Shown: positions 16,768-25,538 of the stretch, in pieces
How the letters are laid out: every line of letters starts with the position of its first letter
How positions within the stretch are numbered: the stretch's first letter is position 1
Source: Streptomyces muensis
Lineage (GTDB): Bacteria > Actinomycetota > Actinomycetes > Streptomycetales > Streptomycetaceae
Assembly (NCBI RefSeq): GCF_021474425.1
Contig: NZ_JAKEIP010000042.1
Span: 1-46,496, forward strand
Reading direction: 5' to 3'
DNA length: 46,496 nucleotides
Notes under the pieces: generated by a model
What the model was told of the DNA's origin: nothing
The model's input: only the letters and a program-made list of their open reading frames with translations
The model's database searches: none
Made by a program: the position numbers and the translations under genes

Positions 16768-18057
16768 ATGAGCGAATTCAGGGCCGGGGACACGGATTTC
16801 CTCTTACCGGGCCGCGCGAACGAACGGCCACGCATGCCGAGCGGACTCGTCGCACTGGCGCTCGGCGGATTCGGCATCGGGCTGACCGAGTTCCTGATCG
16901 CGGGGCTGCTGCCGCAGGTGGCGGCGAGCTTCGCGGTGTCCGAGGCGACGGCCGGCCGGCTGATCTCCGGGTACGCGCTGAGTGTCGCGATCGGCGCCAT
17001 CGCGCTGACCGCGGCGACGGCACGGCTGCCGAGGAAGCAGGTCCTGGTGGGCCTGCTGGTGCTGTTCGTCGTCGGCAACCTGCTGTCGGCCGTCGCGCCG
17101 AGCTATCCGGTGATGATGCTCGGGAGGATCGTCGCGGCGCTCTGCCACGGCTCGTTCTTCGGGATCGGCTCACTGGTCGCGCGCGACATGGTCGCGCCGG
17201 AGAGGAAGTCCCGCGCGGTGGCCGTCATGTTCGCCGGACTGACCGTCGCTAACGTGCTCGGCGTGCCCTTCGGCGCACTGGTCGGGGAACGCTGGGGCTG
17301 GCGGGCCGCCTTCTGGGCGGTCACCGCGATCGGCGTGCTGGCACTGACGGGAATCGTGACCCTCGTCCCGGGTCGAGTGGACGGGGCACTGCCGCCGACA
17401 GCACCGCCCGCCGGCCTGCGGGCCCAGCTCCGGGCATTCCGGTCCCGGCAGGTCTGGCTCACCCTTGCGGCCACCGCGCTCGGCTACGGCGGGATGTTCG
17501 GCGCCTTCAGCTACATCGCCTACACGTTCACCGAGGTCGGCGGCTTCTCCTCGGCGGACGTCGCCTGGCTGCTGATGGTCTACGGCGTCGGCCTGGTCGT
17601 CGGCAACCTGATCGGCGGCCGCGCGGCCGACCACGACCGTGACCGCACCCTGGTCCTCTCCCTGCTCGCCCTCACCGTCACCCTGACCGCGTTCGGTCTC
17701 CTCGCGGAGAGCACCCTCGCGTCGGTGATCCTCGTGTTCCTGCTGGGCCTGACCGGCTTCGCCCCCGTACCCGGCCTGATCACCCGCGTCACCGACCACG
17801 CCCACGGCGCCGCACTCGCCGCCGGCGCCAACGTCTCGGCCTCCAACATCGGCAACGCCCTCGGCGCCTGGCTCGGCGGCCTGGCGATCACAGCGGGGTA
17901 CGGCTACACGGCACCGCTCTACGTCGGCGCCGGGATCGTCCTGACCGCGACGGCGGTCATCACTGTCGCGGCGTGTGCGGCCTGTCGAAAGCGGCGGCCC
18001 CCGATCGACGTGAGGGTGAAAGCAGTACACCCGAAGAACCAGGAGCACCCATCGTGA
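16768..18057 (+). CDS. MFS transporter (Cmx/AraJ-type efflux)
   Basis: A 429-residue major facilitator. It opens with PSGLVALALGGFGIGLTEFL and contains RIVAALCHGSFFGIGS and GERWGWRAAFW, typical of the chloramphenicol/arabinose-efflux-like DHA1 group. About 12 membrane segments are visible. The start ATG 16768 is preceded by AAGGTGGGG. Codon 13 is TTA (16804-16806), the only TTA I noticed in this gene, which would put the transporter under bldA control. The stop overlaps the start of the next gene as GTGA, so the two are translationally coupled. Confidence 0.88.
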   Translation: MSEFRAGDTDFLLPGRANERPRMPSGLVALALGGFGIGLTEFLIAGLLPQVAASFAVSEATAGRLISGYALSVAIGAIALTAATARLPRKQVLVGLLVLFVVGNLLSAVAPSYPVMMLGRIVAALCHGSFFGIGSLVARDMVAPERKSRAVAVMFAGLTVANVLGVPFGALVGERWGWRAAFWAVTAIGVLALTGIVTLVPGRVDGALPPTAPPAGLRAQLRAFRSRQVWLTLAATALGYGGMFGAFSYIAYTFTEVGGFSSADVAWLLMVYGVGLVVGNLIGGRAADHDRDRTLVLSLLALTVTLTAFGLLAESTLASVILVFLLGLTGFAPVPGLITRVTDHAHGAALAAGANVSASNIGNALGAWLGGLAITAGYGYTAPLYVGAGIVLTATAVITVAACAACRKRRPPIDVRVKAVHPKNQEHPS

Positions 18058-18668
18058 TCGTGACCGCGGACCTGGCCATCTCCCTCGACGGCTATATCGC
18101 CGGCACCGATGTCACCCTCGACAACCCCGGAGGGAACGGCGCCGAGCCGCTCTTCGAGTGGATCCACAACCTGGCGAGCTGGCGGGAGCGCCAGGGGATG
18201 GCCGGTGGGGAGGAGAACCGGGACTCCGAGCTGATGCGCGAGTGGTTCGACGCCACCGGCGCGGTGGTCATGGGGCGGATGATGTACGACACGGGTGAGG
18301 AGTTCTGGGGCGACAACCCGCCCTTCAGGACCCCGGTCTTCGTCCTCACCCACCGTCCCCGGCCGACCCTGGTGAAAGAGGGCGGCACCACCTTCACCTT
18401 CGTCACCGACGGCGTCCACAACGCCCTCGACCAGGCGAAGGCCGCCGCCGGTGACCGGAACGTCGATATCGCGGGCGGGGCGAGCACCGTGCGGCAGTTC
18501 CTCCGGGAAGGCCTCATCGACGAGCTGCAACTGCACGTGGTGCCCGCGCTCCTCGGCGACGGCCTGCGGCTCTTCGAGGGACCGGGCGCCGGGCCACGGC
18601 GCCTCGAACCGGTCCGGGTGGTCGACACCCCTCTCGCCACCCACCTGAAGTACCGGTTCGTGAAATGA
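18054..18668 (+). CDS. RibD/dihydrofolate-reductase-like family protein
   Basis: A 204-residue RibD C-terminal family reductase with VIVTADLAISLDGYIAG at the N-terminus, AVVMGRMMYDTGEEFWG, VDIAGGASTVRQFLREGLIDE and VVPALLGDGLRLFE. The start is GTG 18054, with AGGAG 8 nt upstream and a GTGA overlap with the MFS stop. The pairing of an MFS pump with a RibD-like reductase also occurs on the opposite strand at 13.8-15.7 kb. Function is unknown beyond probable NAD(P)H-dependent reduction. Confidence 0.87.
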   Translation: MIVTADLAISLDGYIAGTDVTLDNPGGNGAEPLFEWIHNLASWRERQGMAGGEENRDSELMREWFDATGAVVMGRMMYDTGEEFWGDNPPFRTPVFVLTHRPRPTLVKEGGTTFTFVTDGVHNALDQAKAAAGDRNVDIAGGASTVRQFLREGLIDELQLHVVPALLGDGLRLFEGPGAGPRRLEPVRVVDTPLATHLKYRFVK

Positions 18669-18723
18669 CCGGGCGCCGTCGACAGCCGGTAGCCGACAAC
18701 CGGTGGTCGTCCCGGCCCGTCGC

Positions 18724-19479
18724 TCAGAACGTCCGCTTCAACAGATCCAGCAGCGCCGCCCAGTGCCGCTCGTCGCCCTCGCGGTGGTAGGCGGCGGTGT
18801 CGGCCTGGGTGAAACCGTGCCCCGCCCCGGGGTAGACCTCGCAGCGATGCCGGACCCCGGCCTCGGTGAGCGCGCTCTCCAGGCGCTCGATCTGCTCGAC
18901 GGGCAGGGACGGATCCTGGTCGGCGTGGCCGAAGTACAGCTCGGCGGTGATGTGTTCGGCCACCAGGTGCGGGCTGTCCGGCTCCTCGGTGGCGAGCCGG
19001 CCACCGTGGAAGCCGGCCGCCGCCGCGACCCGGTCCGGAAACGTGCCGGCGGTCAGCAGCGACAACCGGGCGCCCATGCAGTAACCGGTCAGCGCCACCG
19101 GCCCGTCGGCCGCCACCGGGCAGTCGGCCAGCCAGGACAGATAGGCGTCCGCGTCCCGCATCGCCGCCTCGGGCGTCAGCGCCTGCATGACCGGCATGAT
19201 GCTCTGGAAGATCTCCGGCCGGGCCCCGGGATCGATGAACTCGGGCAACTCGAACACCGGGGCGCGCCCGTGACGGTAGAACACGTTCGGCACCAGCACC
19301 GTGTACCCGGCCTCGGCAAGCCGGTCCGCCATCGCCCGCAGCTGCGGCCGCAGACCGAAGGCGTCCATGTACAGCAGAACCGCCGGACGGGGCTCGCCGT
19401 CGGCGGGGTGGGTCAGATAGGCGTCGGCGGTGCCGTCCTCGGTGGGGATGTCCACGGCGGTGCCCTGTACGGAGGTCAT
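18724..19479 (-). CDS. Dienelactone hydrolase family protein
   Basis: A 251-residue alpha/beta hydrolase. The nucleophile elbow is GYCMGAR (Cys nucleophile, typical of dienelactone hydrolases). The acid is probably the Asp in HADQDP, and the base is the His in GAGHGF. The N-terminal strand region (AVLLYMDAFGLRPQL) fits the family. It is cytoplasmic; the substrate is unknown. The start ATG 19479 has GAGAGGCAG upstream. The gene converges on the RibD-like gene at 18668 with 55 bp between. That gap holds a short direct repeat (CGACARCCGGTRG twice) but no convincing terminator. Confidence 0.87.
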   Translation of the reverse strand: MTSVQGTAVDIPTEDGTADAYLTHPADGEPRPAVLLYMDAFGLRPQLRAMADRLAEAGYTVLVPNVFYRHGRAPVFELPEFIDPGARPEIFQSIMPVMQALTPEAAMRDADAYLSWLADCPVAADGPVALTGYCMGARLSLLTAGTFPDRVAAAAGFHGGRLATEEPDSPHLVAEHITAELYFGHADQDPSLPVEQIERLESALTEAGVRHRCEVYPGAGHGFTQADTAAYHREGDERHWAALLDLLKRTF

Positions 19480-19625
19480 GGGGGGCTGCCTCTCTGCGCG
19501 GTTCACGGCGAACGGGTCGCCGACCCGGTGGAACCGGGTCGCGCACATGGTTTCATGCAGCATTCAACGACCCATGGCACCCCCTCCCGTTTGAGGACGG
19601 CTTGGGGGCCGCTTTACCGGCCGCT

Positions 19626-20246
19626 TTACTCGAACCGGGACGTGTCGCCCGCTCCCTTCCGCACGATCTCGGCCTCGCCGCCCGAGAAGTCGATCACCGT
19701 CGTCGGCTCGGTGCCGCAGTCCCCGGAGTCGACCACCGCGTCCAGCACATGGTCCAGCCGGTCCTTGATCTCCCAGCCCTGGGTCATCGGCTCGTCCTCG
19801 TCGGGCAGCAGCAGCGTGCTGGACAGCAGCGGCTCCCCGAGCTCGGTGAGCAGCGCCTGGGTGACGACATGGTCGGGGATGCGCACGCCGACCGTCTTCT
19901 TCTTCGGATGCTGCAGCATGCGCGGCACCTCCCTCGTCGCGGGCAGGATGAACGTGTAGCTGCCGGGCGTCGACGCCTTGATCGCGCGGAACACGTCGTT
20001 GTCGACCCGTACGAACTGGCCGAGCTGCGCGAAGTCCTGGCAGACGAGGGTGAAATGGTGCCGGTCGTCCAGGCGGCGAATGGCCCGGATCCGGTCGATG
20101 CCGTCACGGCTGCCCAGCCGGCAGCCCAGCGCGTAGCAGGAGTCCGTCGGATACGCGATGAGCGCACCGGAGCGGACGCTGTCGGCGACCTGGGAGATGG
20201 TGCGCGACTGAGGGTTGTCGGGGTGCACGTCGAAGTACTTCGCCAT
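19626..20246 (-). CDS. YciO/YrdC/Sua5 family protein (L-threonylcarbamoyladenylate synthase-like)
   Basis: A 206-residue YrdC-fold protein: GALIAYPTDSCYALGCRL, IRAIRRLDDRHHFTLVCQDFAQL, SYTFILPAT, and KTVGVRIPDH. The sequence (YPTDSCYALG, KKKTVGVRIPDH) fits the YciO branch more than the tRNA-modifying TsaC/Sua5 branch. A role in threonylcarbamoyl-adenylate synthesis is therefore possible rather than certain. This is a typical core-chromosome gene, which argues that the 9-28 kb stretch is not itself a biosynthetic cluster. The start ATG 20246 lacks a clear ribosome site. Confidence 0.87.
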   Translation of the reverse strand: MAKYFDVHPDNPQSRTISQVADSVRSGALIAYPTDSCYALGCRLGSRDGIDRIRAIRRLDDRHHFTLVCQDFAQLGQFVRVDNDVFRAIKASTPGSYTFILPATREVPRMLQHPKKKTVGVRIPDHVVTQALLTELGEPLLSSTLLLPDEDEPMTQGWEIKDRLDHVLDAVVDSGDCGTEPTTVIDFSGGEAEIVRKGAGDTSRFE

Positions 20247-20394
20247 TCGACGAGCCTATGCCCTGCGGCCGCCTCGGCGATGCAGGCCCGGGCGGGCCGG
20301 TGGAATGCGCGCCGGGTTCCCGGGAAACCGTTCCCGGACGCGAGCGCCGACTTGCCGCAGCGCACGGGTGAGGTAACGTCCCGAGCGGTATGCC

Positions 20395-21960
20395 GTGAGT
20401 GAAGTGCAGGACGAGGTGAAGGCCGACGTGGCTGGCAGAGAGGACGGGGTTCGTCAGGCGGGGATGGGCGGCGCCGACACCTCGGTGTGGGCGCAGGAGT
20501 TGCTGGAGCACCTGCGGCCGAACGGGCGCGACGTCGGCCGGGTCGTCGCGTGGCTCGCCGACGCCGTGCGGGGCACCGCCTCACTGCAGGACGACACCGG
20601 CACCCTGCTCACGGGCACCCGCCCGGACCTGGACGACACCCTCGTCGCGGCCGTCGCCGCCGGCCGCATCGCCTCCGCCGCCTGGGAGGGCCAGGGCCGC
20701 CACCTGCGGCTGGTCAGGGTGGCGTACCCGAACCCGGCGTCGGCCGGAGTGCTCGCGGTGTCGCGGGAAGCCCCCTTCGACCGGCGCGCCTCCGACATGG
20801 TCACGCACACCGTCCAGGTCATCGAACTCCTGCTGAAGGCGAGTGAGACGACCGCCGCCGGACACCGGCTCGCTCAGGCGACCTCCGATCTGCGCCTGGC
20901 CATCCTTCAGTTGCTGATGGTGGAGGACACCGTCTCCGCCCGCCGCGTCGCCGCCGGCCTCTGGCCCGGTCTGCTCGACACCGACACCGCCTGCGTCCAT
21001 GTCGTCGAGAGCCCCGCCGACGAGCGTGACCGGCTTGCCGAGGAATGCCTGGAGGTGACCGGAGAGCGGGCACTGGTCGTGCTCTGTCCCGCGGTGGACG
21101 AGCACGTCATCGTCGTGACGCCCGGGGAAGGGGAGGCCGGGGAACTGCGCTCGCTGATCGGCCCGCGGCCCCGCACCTTCATAGGCGGCAGCGCCCGGCA
21201 GAGCCTGGCCCGCACCGCCACCGCGTACGGTCAGGCCGTCAGTGCCCTGGCCGTCGCCCACTTCCGTCCCGACAAGGCGGCGGTGTACGCCGAACGCACC
21301 CACCCCGAGCGCCTGATCGACCCGGCGCCCCTGCGCGGCTGGGCCGCCCGGCTGCTGCACCCGCTCGACACCCTGGCGCACCACACCCGCGCCGAACTGC
21401 TCGCCACGACCCGGCTGGGCCTGGAGTTCACCGCCGTGAACGCGGCCAAGGTCCTCGGCGTCAGCCGCAACACCGTCCGTGCCCGCATGGAACGCGTGGA
21501 AGCCCTCCTGCGCACGGACTTCTCCGACCTGACCGCCCGCGCCGTGGTCCACCTCGCGCTCAACACCCAGGTCAGCCTCGCCGACGCCCCCGCCGACGAC
21601 GGCACGCCGGAGCAGGGCCGGGCCTCGCTGCGCGATCTGCTCTCCGGACCCCCCATGCACACCTGGGCACAGGACGTCCTCGCCCGCCTGGACAAGGACA
21701 CCCGGGACCTGCGCCGCACCCTGCGCACCTGGATCGCCGAGGGCGGCAACGCCGAACGCGCCGCGCAGACCCTCGGCGTACACGCCCAGACCGTCCGCGA
21801 GCACGTCCGCAGCGCGGAACCCGTCCTGGAACGCCAGCTCCTCGCCGGCGGCAGCGACCTGTACGAGGTCGTCCTGGCCCATCTCGCGGTGGGGGAACTG
21901 GATCAGCCCGCACTGCCGACGACGAAACCGGGCCTTCCGGACTCACTTGTGCACAAGTGA
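20395..21960 (+). CDS. PucR-type helix-turn-helix transcriptional regulator with two C-terminal HTHs
   Basis: A 521-residue regulator. The first 150 residues look like a GAF-type sensory part. The middle has a diverged cyclase-like region. Two PucR-style helix-turn-helix segments follow: NAAKVLGVSRNTVRARMERV at about residue 350, and NAERAAQTLGVHAQTVREHV at about 462. The start is GTG 20395; an ATG at 20464 with AGGCGGGG close upstream is an alternative. It is divergent from the YciO-like gene. A perfect 26-bp palindrome spans its stop codon. The target is unknown. The nearest downstream genes are the convergent P450s. Confidence 0.82.
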   Translation: MSEVQDEVKADVAGREDGVRQAGMGGADTSVWAQELLEHLRPNGRDVGRVVAWLADAVRGTASLQDDTGTLLTGTRPDLDDTLVAAVAAGRIASAAWEGQGRHLRLVRVAYPNPASAGVLAVSREAPFDRRASDMVTHTVQVIELLLKASETTAAGHRLAQATSDLRLAILQLLMVEDTVSARRVAAGLWPGLLDTDTACVHVVESPADERDRLAEECLEVTGERALVVLCPAVDEHVIVVTPGEGEAGELRSLIGPRPRTFIGGSARQSLARTATAYGQAVSALAVAHFRPDKAAVYAERTHPERLIDPAPLRGWAARLLHPLDTLAHHTRAELLATTRLGLEFTAVNAAKVLGVSRNTVRARMERVEALLRTDFSDLTARAVVHLALNTQVSLADAPADDGTPEQGRASLRDLLSGPPMHTWAQDVLARLDKDTRDLRRTLRTWIAEGGNAERAAQTLGVHAQTVREHVRSAEPVLERQLLAGGSDLYEVVLAHLAVGELDQPALPTTKPGLPDSLVHK

Positions 21961-21964
21961 GTCC
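21939..21964. terminator. Perfect 26-bp palindrome across the regulator's stop codon
   Basis: GGACTCACTTGTG and its exact complement meet without a spacer, so the 26 bp are fully self-complementary. The palindrome covers the last seven codons' end and the TGA. It lies in the gap between two convergent genes, which suits a bidirectional terminator (11-bp stem, 4-base loop). Absence of a spacer would also suit a dimeric-protein operator. Confidence 0.5.
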
Positions 21965-22086
21965 CGGCGGCGGCGCATCGGGCATCGACGCGATACCCAA
22001 GCGCTCCGCCGCAGACGTAGGTTCGACTTCCCGCGGGGGCACGACCGGAACGGGGGACCGGTCGCGTCCCCGCGTGTGTACTTCGT

Positions 22087-23340
22087 TCAGGCCCGTAGCC
22101 GCACCGGAATCTCCTGCCAGCCGAACGCGATGAACGACGGCACCTGACGCAGCTCCTTCTCGTCGACGGCCAGCCGCAGGTCCGGGAAGCGGTCGAAGAG
22201 CGCGGGAAGTGCCGTGCGGGCCTCGACGCGGGCCAGCGGGGCGCCGATGCACCGGTGCACCCCGATCCCGAACGCCAGATGGTCGTCCGCCCCGCGCGAC
22301 GCGTCGAAGCCGTCCGCTTCCGGCCCGTAGTGCAACGGATCCAGTCCCGCCGCGGCGAACGTCGTGATGATGGCGTCCCCGGCCGGCACCGTCACGCCCC
22401 CGATCTCGATGTCGGAGACGGCGAACCGCAAAGGGAGCGACGCGATCGACGGATGCACCCGCAGCGTCTCGTCGATCACCGCGTCCCAGCCGATCTCCCC
22501 GGAGCGTACGGCGGCCAGCTGCTCGGGGTGGGTCAGCAGGGCGACGACCGCGTTGCCGATGAGATTGACGGTCGTCTCGAAGCCGGCGCCGATCACCAGC
22601 AGCAGGGTGAAGACGAGCTCCTCGCCGCTGAGCCGGTCGCCGTCCTCGTCGCGCACCCGGATCAGCTCGGTCGTCAGATCGTCCCCGGGGTGCTCGCTGC
22701 GATGGGCGATCAGCGACCCCAGCACCGTACCGATCTGCTCCTGCACGAACGCGGCGTGCTCCGGGGACGGGTCGGTGGTGTCCATGATCGCGGCGATGAG
22801 GGTGCGGGTGGCCTCCCGCAACTCCTCGGGCACGCCGAACAGTTCGCAGATCATCCGCATGGGCAGGGGATGCGCGAGCCCGGCCTTCAGATCCACCGCC
22901 GACTCGCCCCCCGACCCGCCGTCGTCGAGCGTGTCGAGGGCGTCGAGCAGCTCGGCGGTGATGGCCTGGACGCGGGGGCGCATCATCTCCGTGCGCCGCT
23001 GGGTGAAGCTCGGCGCGACCAGCTTGCGCAGCCGCGCGTGGTCGGGGCCGTACGTCGAGAGCATGTTGACCACGCCGACCCAGCCCAGGATCCAGCCCCA
23101 GGAGGGGTGTTCGCCGATCTTCGGCCACAGCCGCCAGTGCAGCCGGGGATCCTTGCTGACCCGCGGGTCGAGGATGAGTTCCTTGAGGATGTCGTAACCC
23201 GTGGGCGCCCAGGCGGGGATGCCGCCCGGCAGCTCCACGGGCACGATCGGGCCGAGGGCGCGCAGCCGGGCGCTCTCGGCGGCGATGTCGGAGCCGAACG
23301 GGTCGATGGCGAAGCGGTCGGTGCGGTCGGTCACGGTCAC
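22087..23340 (-). CDS. Cytochrome P450, CYP154-like (conservon-associated)
   Basis: A 417-residue bacterial class I P450 with all core motifs: I-helix VIGAGFETTVN, K-helix DETLRVHP (ExxR), and haem loop FGIGVHRCIGAPLAR (Cys ligand). It starts with GTG 23340, overlapping the stop of the preceding P450 as GTGA. Position after a CYP157-like gene at the end of a conservon is the known CYP157-CYP154 arrangement in Streptomyces. It needs a ferredoxin and a reductase, neither of which lies nearby. The substrate is unknown. Confidence 0.9.
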   Translation of the reverse strand: MTVTDRTDRFAIDPFGSDIAAESARLRALGPIVPVELPGGIPAWAPTGYDILKELILDPRVSKDPRLHWRLWPKIGEHPSWGWILGWVGVVNMLSTYGPDHARLRKLVAPSFTQRRTEMMRPRVQAITAELLDALDTLDDGGSGGESAVDLKAGLAHPLPMRMICELFGVPEELREATRTLIAAIMDTTDPSPEHAAFVQEQIGTVLGSLIAHRSEHPGDDLTTELIRVRDEDGDRLSGEELVFTLLLVIGAGFETTVNLIGNAVVALLTHPEQLAAVRSGEIGWDAVIDETLRVHPSIASLPLRFAVSDIEIGGVTVPAGDAIITTFAAAGLDPLHYGPEADGFDASRGADDHLAFGIGVHRCIGAPLARVEARTALPALFDRFPDLRLAVDEKELRQVPSFIAFGWQEIPVRLRA

Positions 23341-24575
23341 GAGGGCACTCCTGGCTGGTCGGGGGAGCGGGGGCTGAACCGGACGGGCAGGGAGGTCAGC
23401 GAGCGGTGGAAGGGGCCGGGCCGCCAGGTCAGCAGGGCCCGGGGCAGCACCGGCTCCAGGTCGGGCAGCCACTGGGTGAGCCGCTCGATCGCCTCGGTGG
23501 CGATGAGCAGCGTGTGCTGTCGCACCGGGCAGGCGTGCGGGCCCGCCGACCAGGACAGATGCGAGGCGTCCTTGGGGTGCCGGCCTTCGGTGACCTCCTG
23601 CTCGGCGAAGTGGGCGAGCGCCCCGTAGGAGACGACCACCGGCACCGCGGCCCTGAGCCAGGTGCCGTGGAAGGACACCGGGTTGCGGGCGTAGTGGATG
23701 CCGTAGTTGGCCAGCGGAGTCTCGTGGTGGAGCACCTCGACCACGGCGTCCATTACCGGGCGGGCCCCGCTGGTGAGAGTGGAGTAGTAGAGCGGGTTGC
23801 CGAGGATTCGGGACAGCGCGTTGGACACCAGGTTGGCCGTCGGCTCGTGCCCGGCGCCCAGGGTGAGGAACACCTGCCAGGTGACCTCCTCGGGCGTGAG
23901 CCCGGCGGGGTGGTCCAGCAGCCGGCTCGGCAGGTCGTCGCCCCGGCGCTCGGTCTTGGCCGCGATCAGCTCCAGTACGTAACCGCCGTACTCCGCCTCA
24001 CCCTCGGCCGCTTCGGCGCCGCCCTCCATCATCTTGCCCAACGCTCCGTCGAGCCGGTCGCTCTGACTGTCCGGCAGACCGAAGAGGTTGTTGAACACCA
24101 GCGCCATCAGCGGTCGCGCGAAGTCCCCCACCAGATCGGCCTCGCCCCGCGGCCCGAACCGGCCCACCAGCACCCGCACCGCCCGGTGCACCCGCGCCCG
24201 CAGGTCGTGCGGCTCGATCAGGTCGAACGTGTCGATCAGCGAGGTGCGGTACCGGACGTGGGCAGCGCCGTCGGCGAACAGCGTGTTGGGCCGCCAGCGC
24301 ATCATGCCCAGGATCGGAGAGTCGTCGGCGACCGTCGACTCCCACGGCCGCGGATCGTGCGAGAACGTCTCGGTGTCGTGCAGCAGGTCCAGCGCGGCCT
24401 GCCGGTCGGTGACGACGTACGCGGGCACGCCCGGAGCCAACTCCGCCCAGCCGATCGGCCCCTGCGCGCGCAGCGCCGCGTAGTAGCGGTACGGGTCCAG
24501 GGCGAAGCCGTCCTCCCACAGCCGCACGGGCGCCGAGCGGGTGAAGGCCTGCCGGTCGGGGGTGTCGGTGGTCAC
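23337..24575 (-). CDS. Cytochrome P450, CYP157-like, lacking the ExxR arginine
   Basis: A 412-residue P450-fold protein with altered signature motifs. The I-helix reads LGAGHEPTAN (Pro for the first Thr). The K-helix position reads EVLH where ExxR is expected, so the near-invariant Arg is absent. The haem loop reads WSAGPHACPVRQH, keeping the Cys but losing the usual Phe and final Gly. Such loss is known for CYP157 members encoded beside conservons. The start is GTG 24575, after GGAGGA, overlapping the cvnD stop as GTGA. It may be a partner or regulator of the CYP154-like enzyme rather than an independent oxygenase. Confidence 0.88.
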   Translation of the reverse strand: MTTDTPDRQAFTRSAPVRLWEDGFALDPYRYYAALRAQGPIGWAELAPGVPAYVVTDRQAALDLLHDTETFSHDPRPWESTVADDSPILGMMRWRPNTLFADGAAHVRYRTSLIDTFDLIEPHDLRARVHRAVRVLVGRFGPRGEADLVGDFARPLMALVFNNLFGLPDSQSDRLDGALGKMMEGGAEAAEGEAEYGGYVLELIAAKTERRGDDLPSRLLDHPAGLTPEEVTWQVFLTLGAGHEPTANLVSNALSRILGNPLYYSTLTSGARPVMDAVVEVLHHETPLANYGIHYARNPVSFHGTWLRAAVPVVVSYGALAHFAEQEVTEGRHPKDASHLSWSAGPHACPVRQHTLLIATEAIERLTQWLPDLEPVLPRALLTWRPGPFHRSLTSLPVRFSPRSPDQPGVPS

Positions 24576-25204
24576 CGGGAGTCCTCCGAAGCGTTGCGGT
24601 CGATCAGGTGCTGGACCAGCGCGAGCAGCGCGTCGACCGACGAGCCGGCGTCGCGCGCGTCGCACGTCACCATCGGCGTCCCCACCTCCAGGTCCAGGGC
24701 GGCGCGCAGCTGCTCCTCGGTGTGGTGCCGTGGCGCGTCCGGGAAGGCGTTGAAGGCGACGGCGTACGGCAGCCCCGACTCCTCCACCAGGCCCAGCACG
24801 TCGAACGACGCGTCGATCCGACGGCTGTCGACCAGCACGAGAGCGCCCAGCGCGCCGTAGGCGATGTCGTCCCACAGCGCCCGGAACCGCTCCTGCCCGG
24901 GCGTGCCGAACAGATACAGCACGACCCCGCCCGGCAGGCTGATCCGGCCGAAGTCGACGGCGACGGTGGTCGTCGACTTGTCCCGCACCCCGGCCAGATC
25001 GTCCACCTGCGCGGACGCCTCGCTGAGCGGCTCCTCGGTGTGCAGCGGCCGGATCTCGGAGACGGAGTCGATCAGGGTCGTCTTGCCCACGCCGAACGGG
25101 CCGGCGACCAGGATCTTGACCAGGTCACGGGCGGTGTCGGGCAGATGGATGCCCCGCGTCGTGCCCGGTCGGGGGCTAGTTGTGCTTGAGGGCGCGAAGG
25201 CCAT
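24572..25204 (-). CDS. cvnD: CvnD-type small GTP-binding protein of the conservon
   Basis: A 210-residue Ras-like P-loop protein: Walker A GPFGVGKTTL, a switch/G2 region TTTVAVDFGRI, G3 FGTPGQERFRALW, and FNAFPDAP where NKxD is expected. In conservons it forms a membrane-associated complex with CvnA, CvnB and CvnC, acting somewhat like a G-protein signalling unit. The start ATG 25204 lies within the end of cvnC (29-bp overlap); its stop overlaps the next gene as GTGA. Confidence 0.92.
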   Translation of the reverse strand: MAFAPSSTTSPRPGTTRGIHLPDTARDLVKILVAGPFGVGKTTLIDSVSEIRPLHTEEPLSEASAQVDDLAGVRDKSTTTVAVDFGRISLPGGVVLYLFGTPGQERFRALWDDIAYGALGALVLVDSRRIDASFDVLGLVEESGLPYAVAFNAFPDAPRHHTEEQLRAALDLEVGTPMVTCDARDAGSSVDALLALVQHLIDRNASEDSR

Positions 25205-25538
25205 CGGCCACTCTCTCCAGCAGGTCGGGGTCGAAGCGTCCGGCGGGCGGGATCGGCGCGCGGGCCAGCACCAGCTCCCGGTCGACGAGTTCGCCGGCCA
25301 GGACCCGCACCGCCGACACCGGCAGCCGCAGCAGCGCCGCGGCCTCCACGACCGTCAGTGAACCGTCGTCCAGGGCGTCCAGCAGGGCGAGCTGGGCGGC
25401 GGGCAGACCGGTGGGCGGCGACGTGCCGGTGCCGGTGAGCACCGACAGCCGCTCCAGCTGGGGCCGGCTGGGCCGGGCCACGCCACCGGTCGACAGATAC
25501 GCGGGAACCAGGGGACGGCCGCCGGGGCGGCCCGTCAT
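25176..25538 (-). CDS. cvnC: CvnC-type DUF742 protein of the conservon
   Basis: A 120-residue DUF742 protein: GGRPLVPAYLSTGG near the start, then a winged-helix-like part with LDALDDGSLTVVEAAALLRL and SAVRVLAGELVDRELVLARAP, and the family's C-terminal DLLERVADGLRAL. The start ATG 25538 overlaps the cvnB stop as ATGA. It is a component of the conservon complex, with no known enzymatic role. Confidence 0.92.
   Translation of the reverse strand: MTGRPGGRPLVPAYLSTGGVARPSRPQLERLSVLTGTGTSPPTGLPAAQLALLDALDDGSLTVVEAAALLRLPVSAVRVLAGELVDRELVLARAPIPPAGRFDPDLLERVADGLRALKHN

Noticed and set aside
18669..18723. Terminator between the RibD-like and dienelactone hydrolase genes
   Set aside because: Only partial complementarity (GACCGGGC with CCCGG) and a short direct repeat; no convincing stem.
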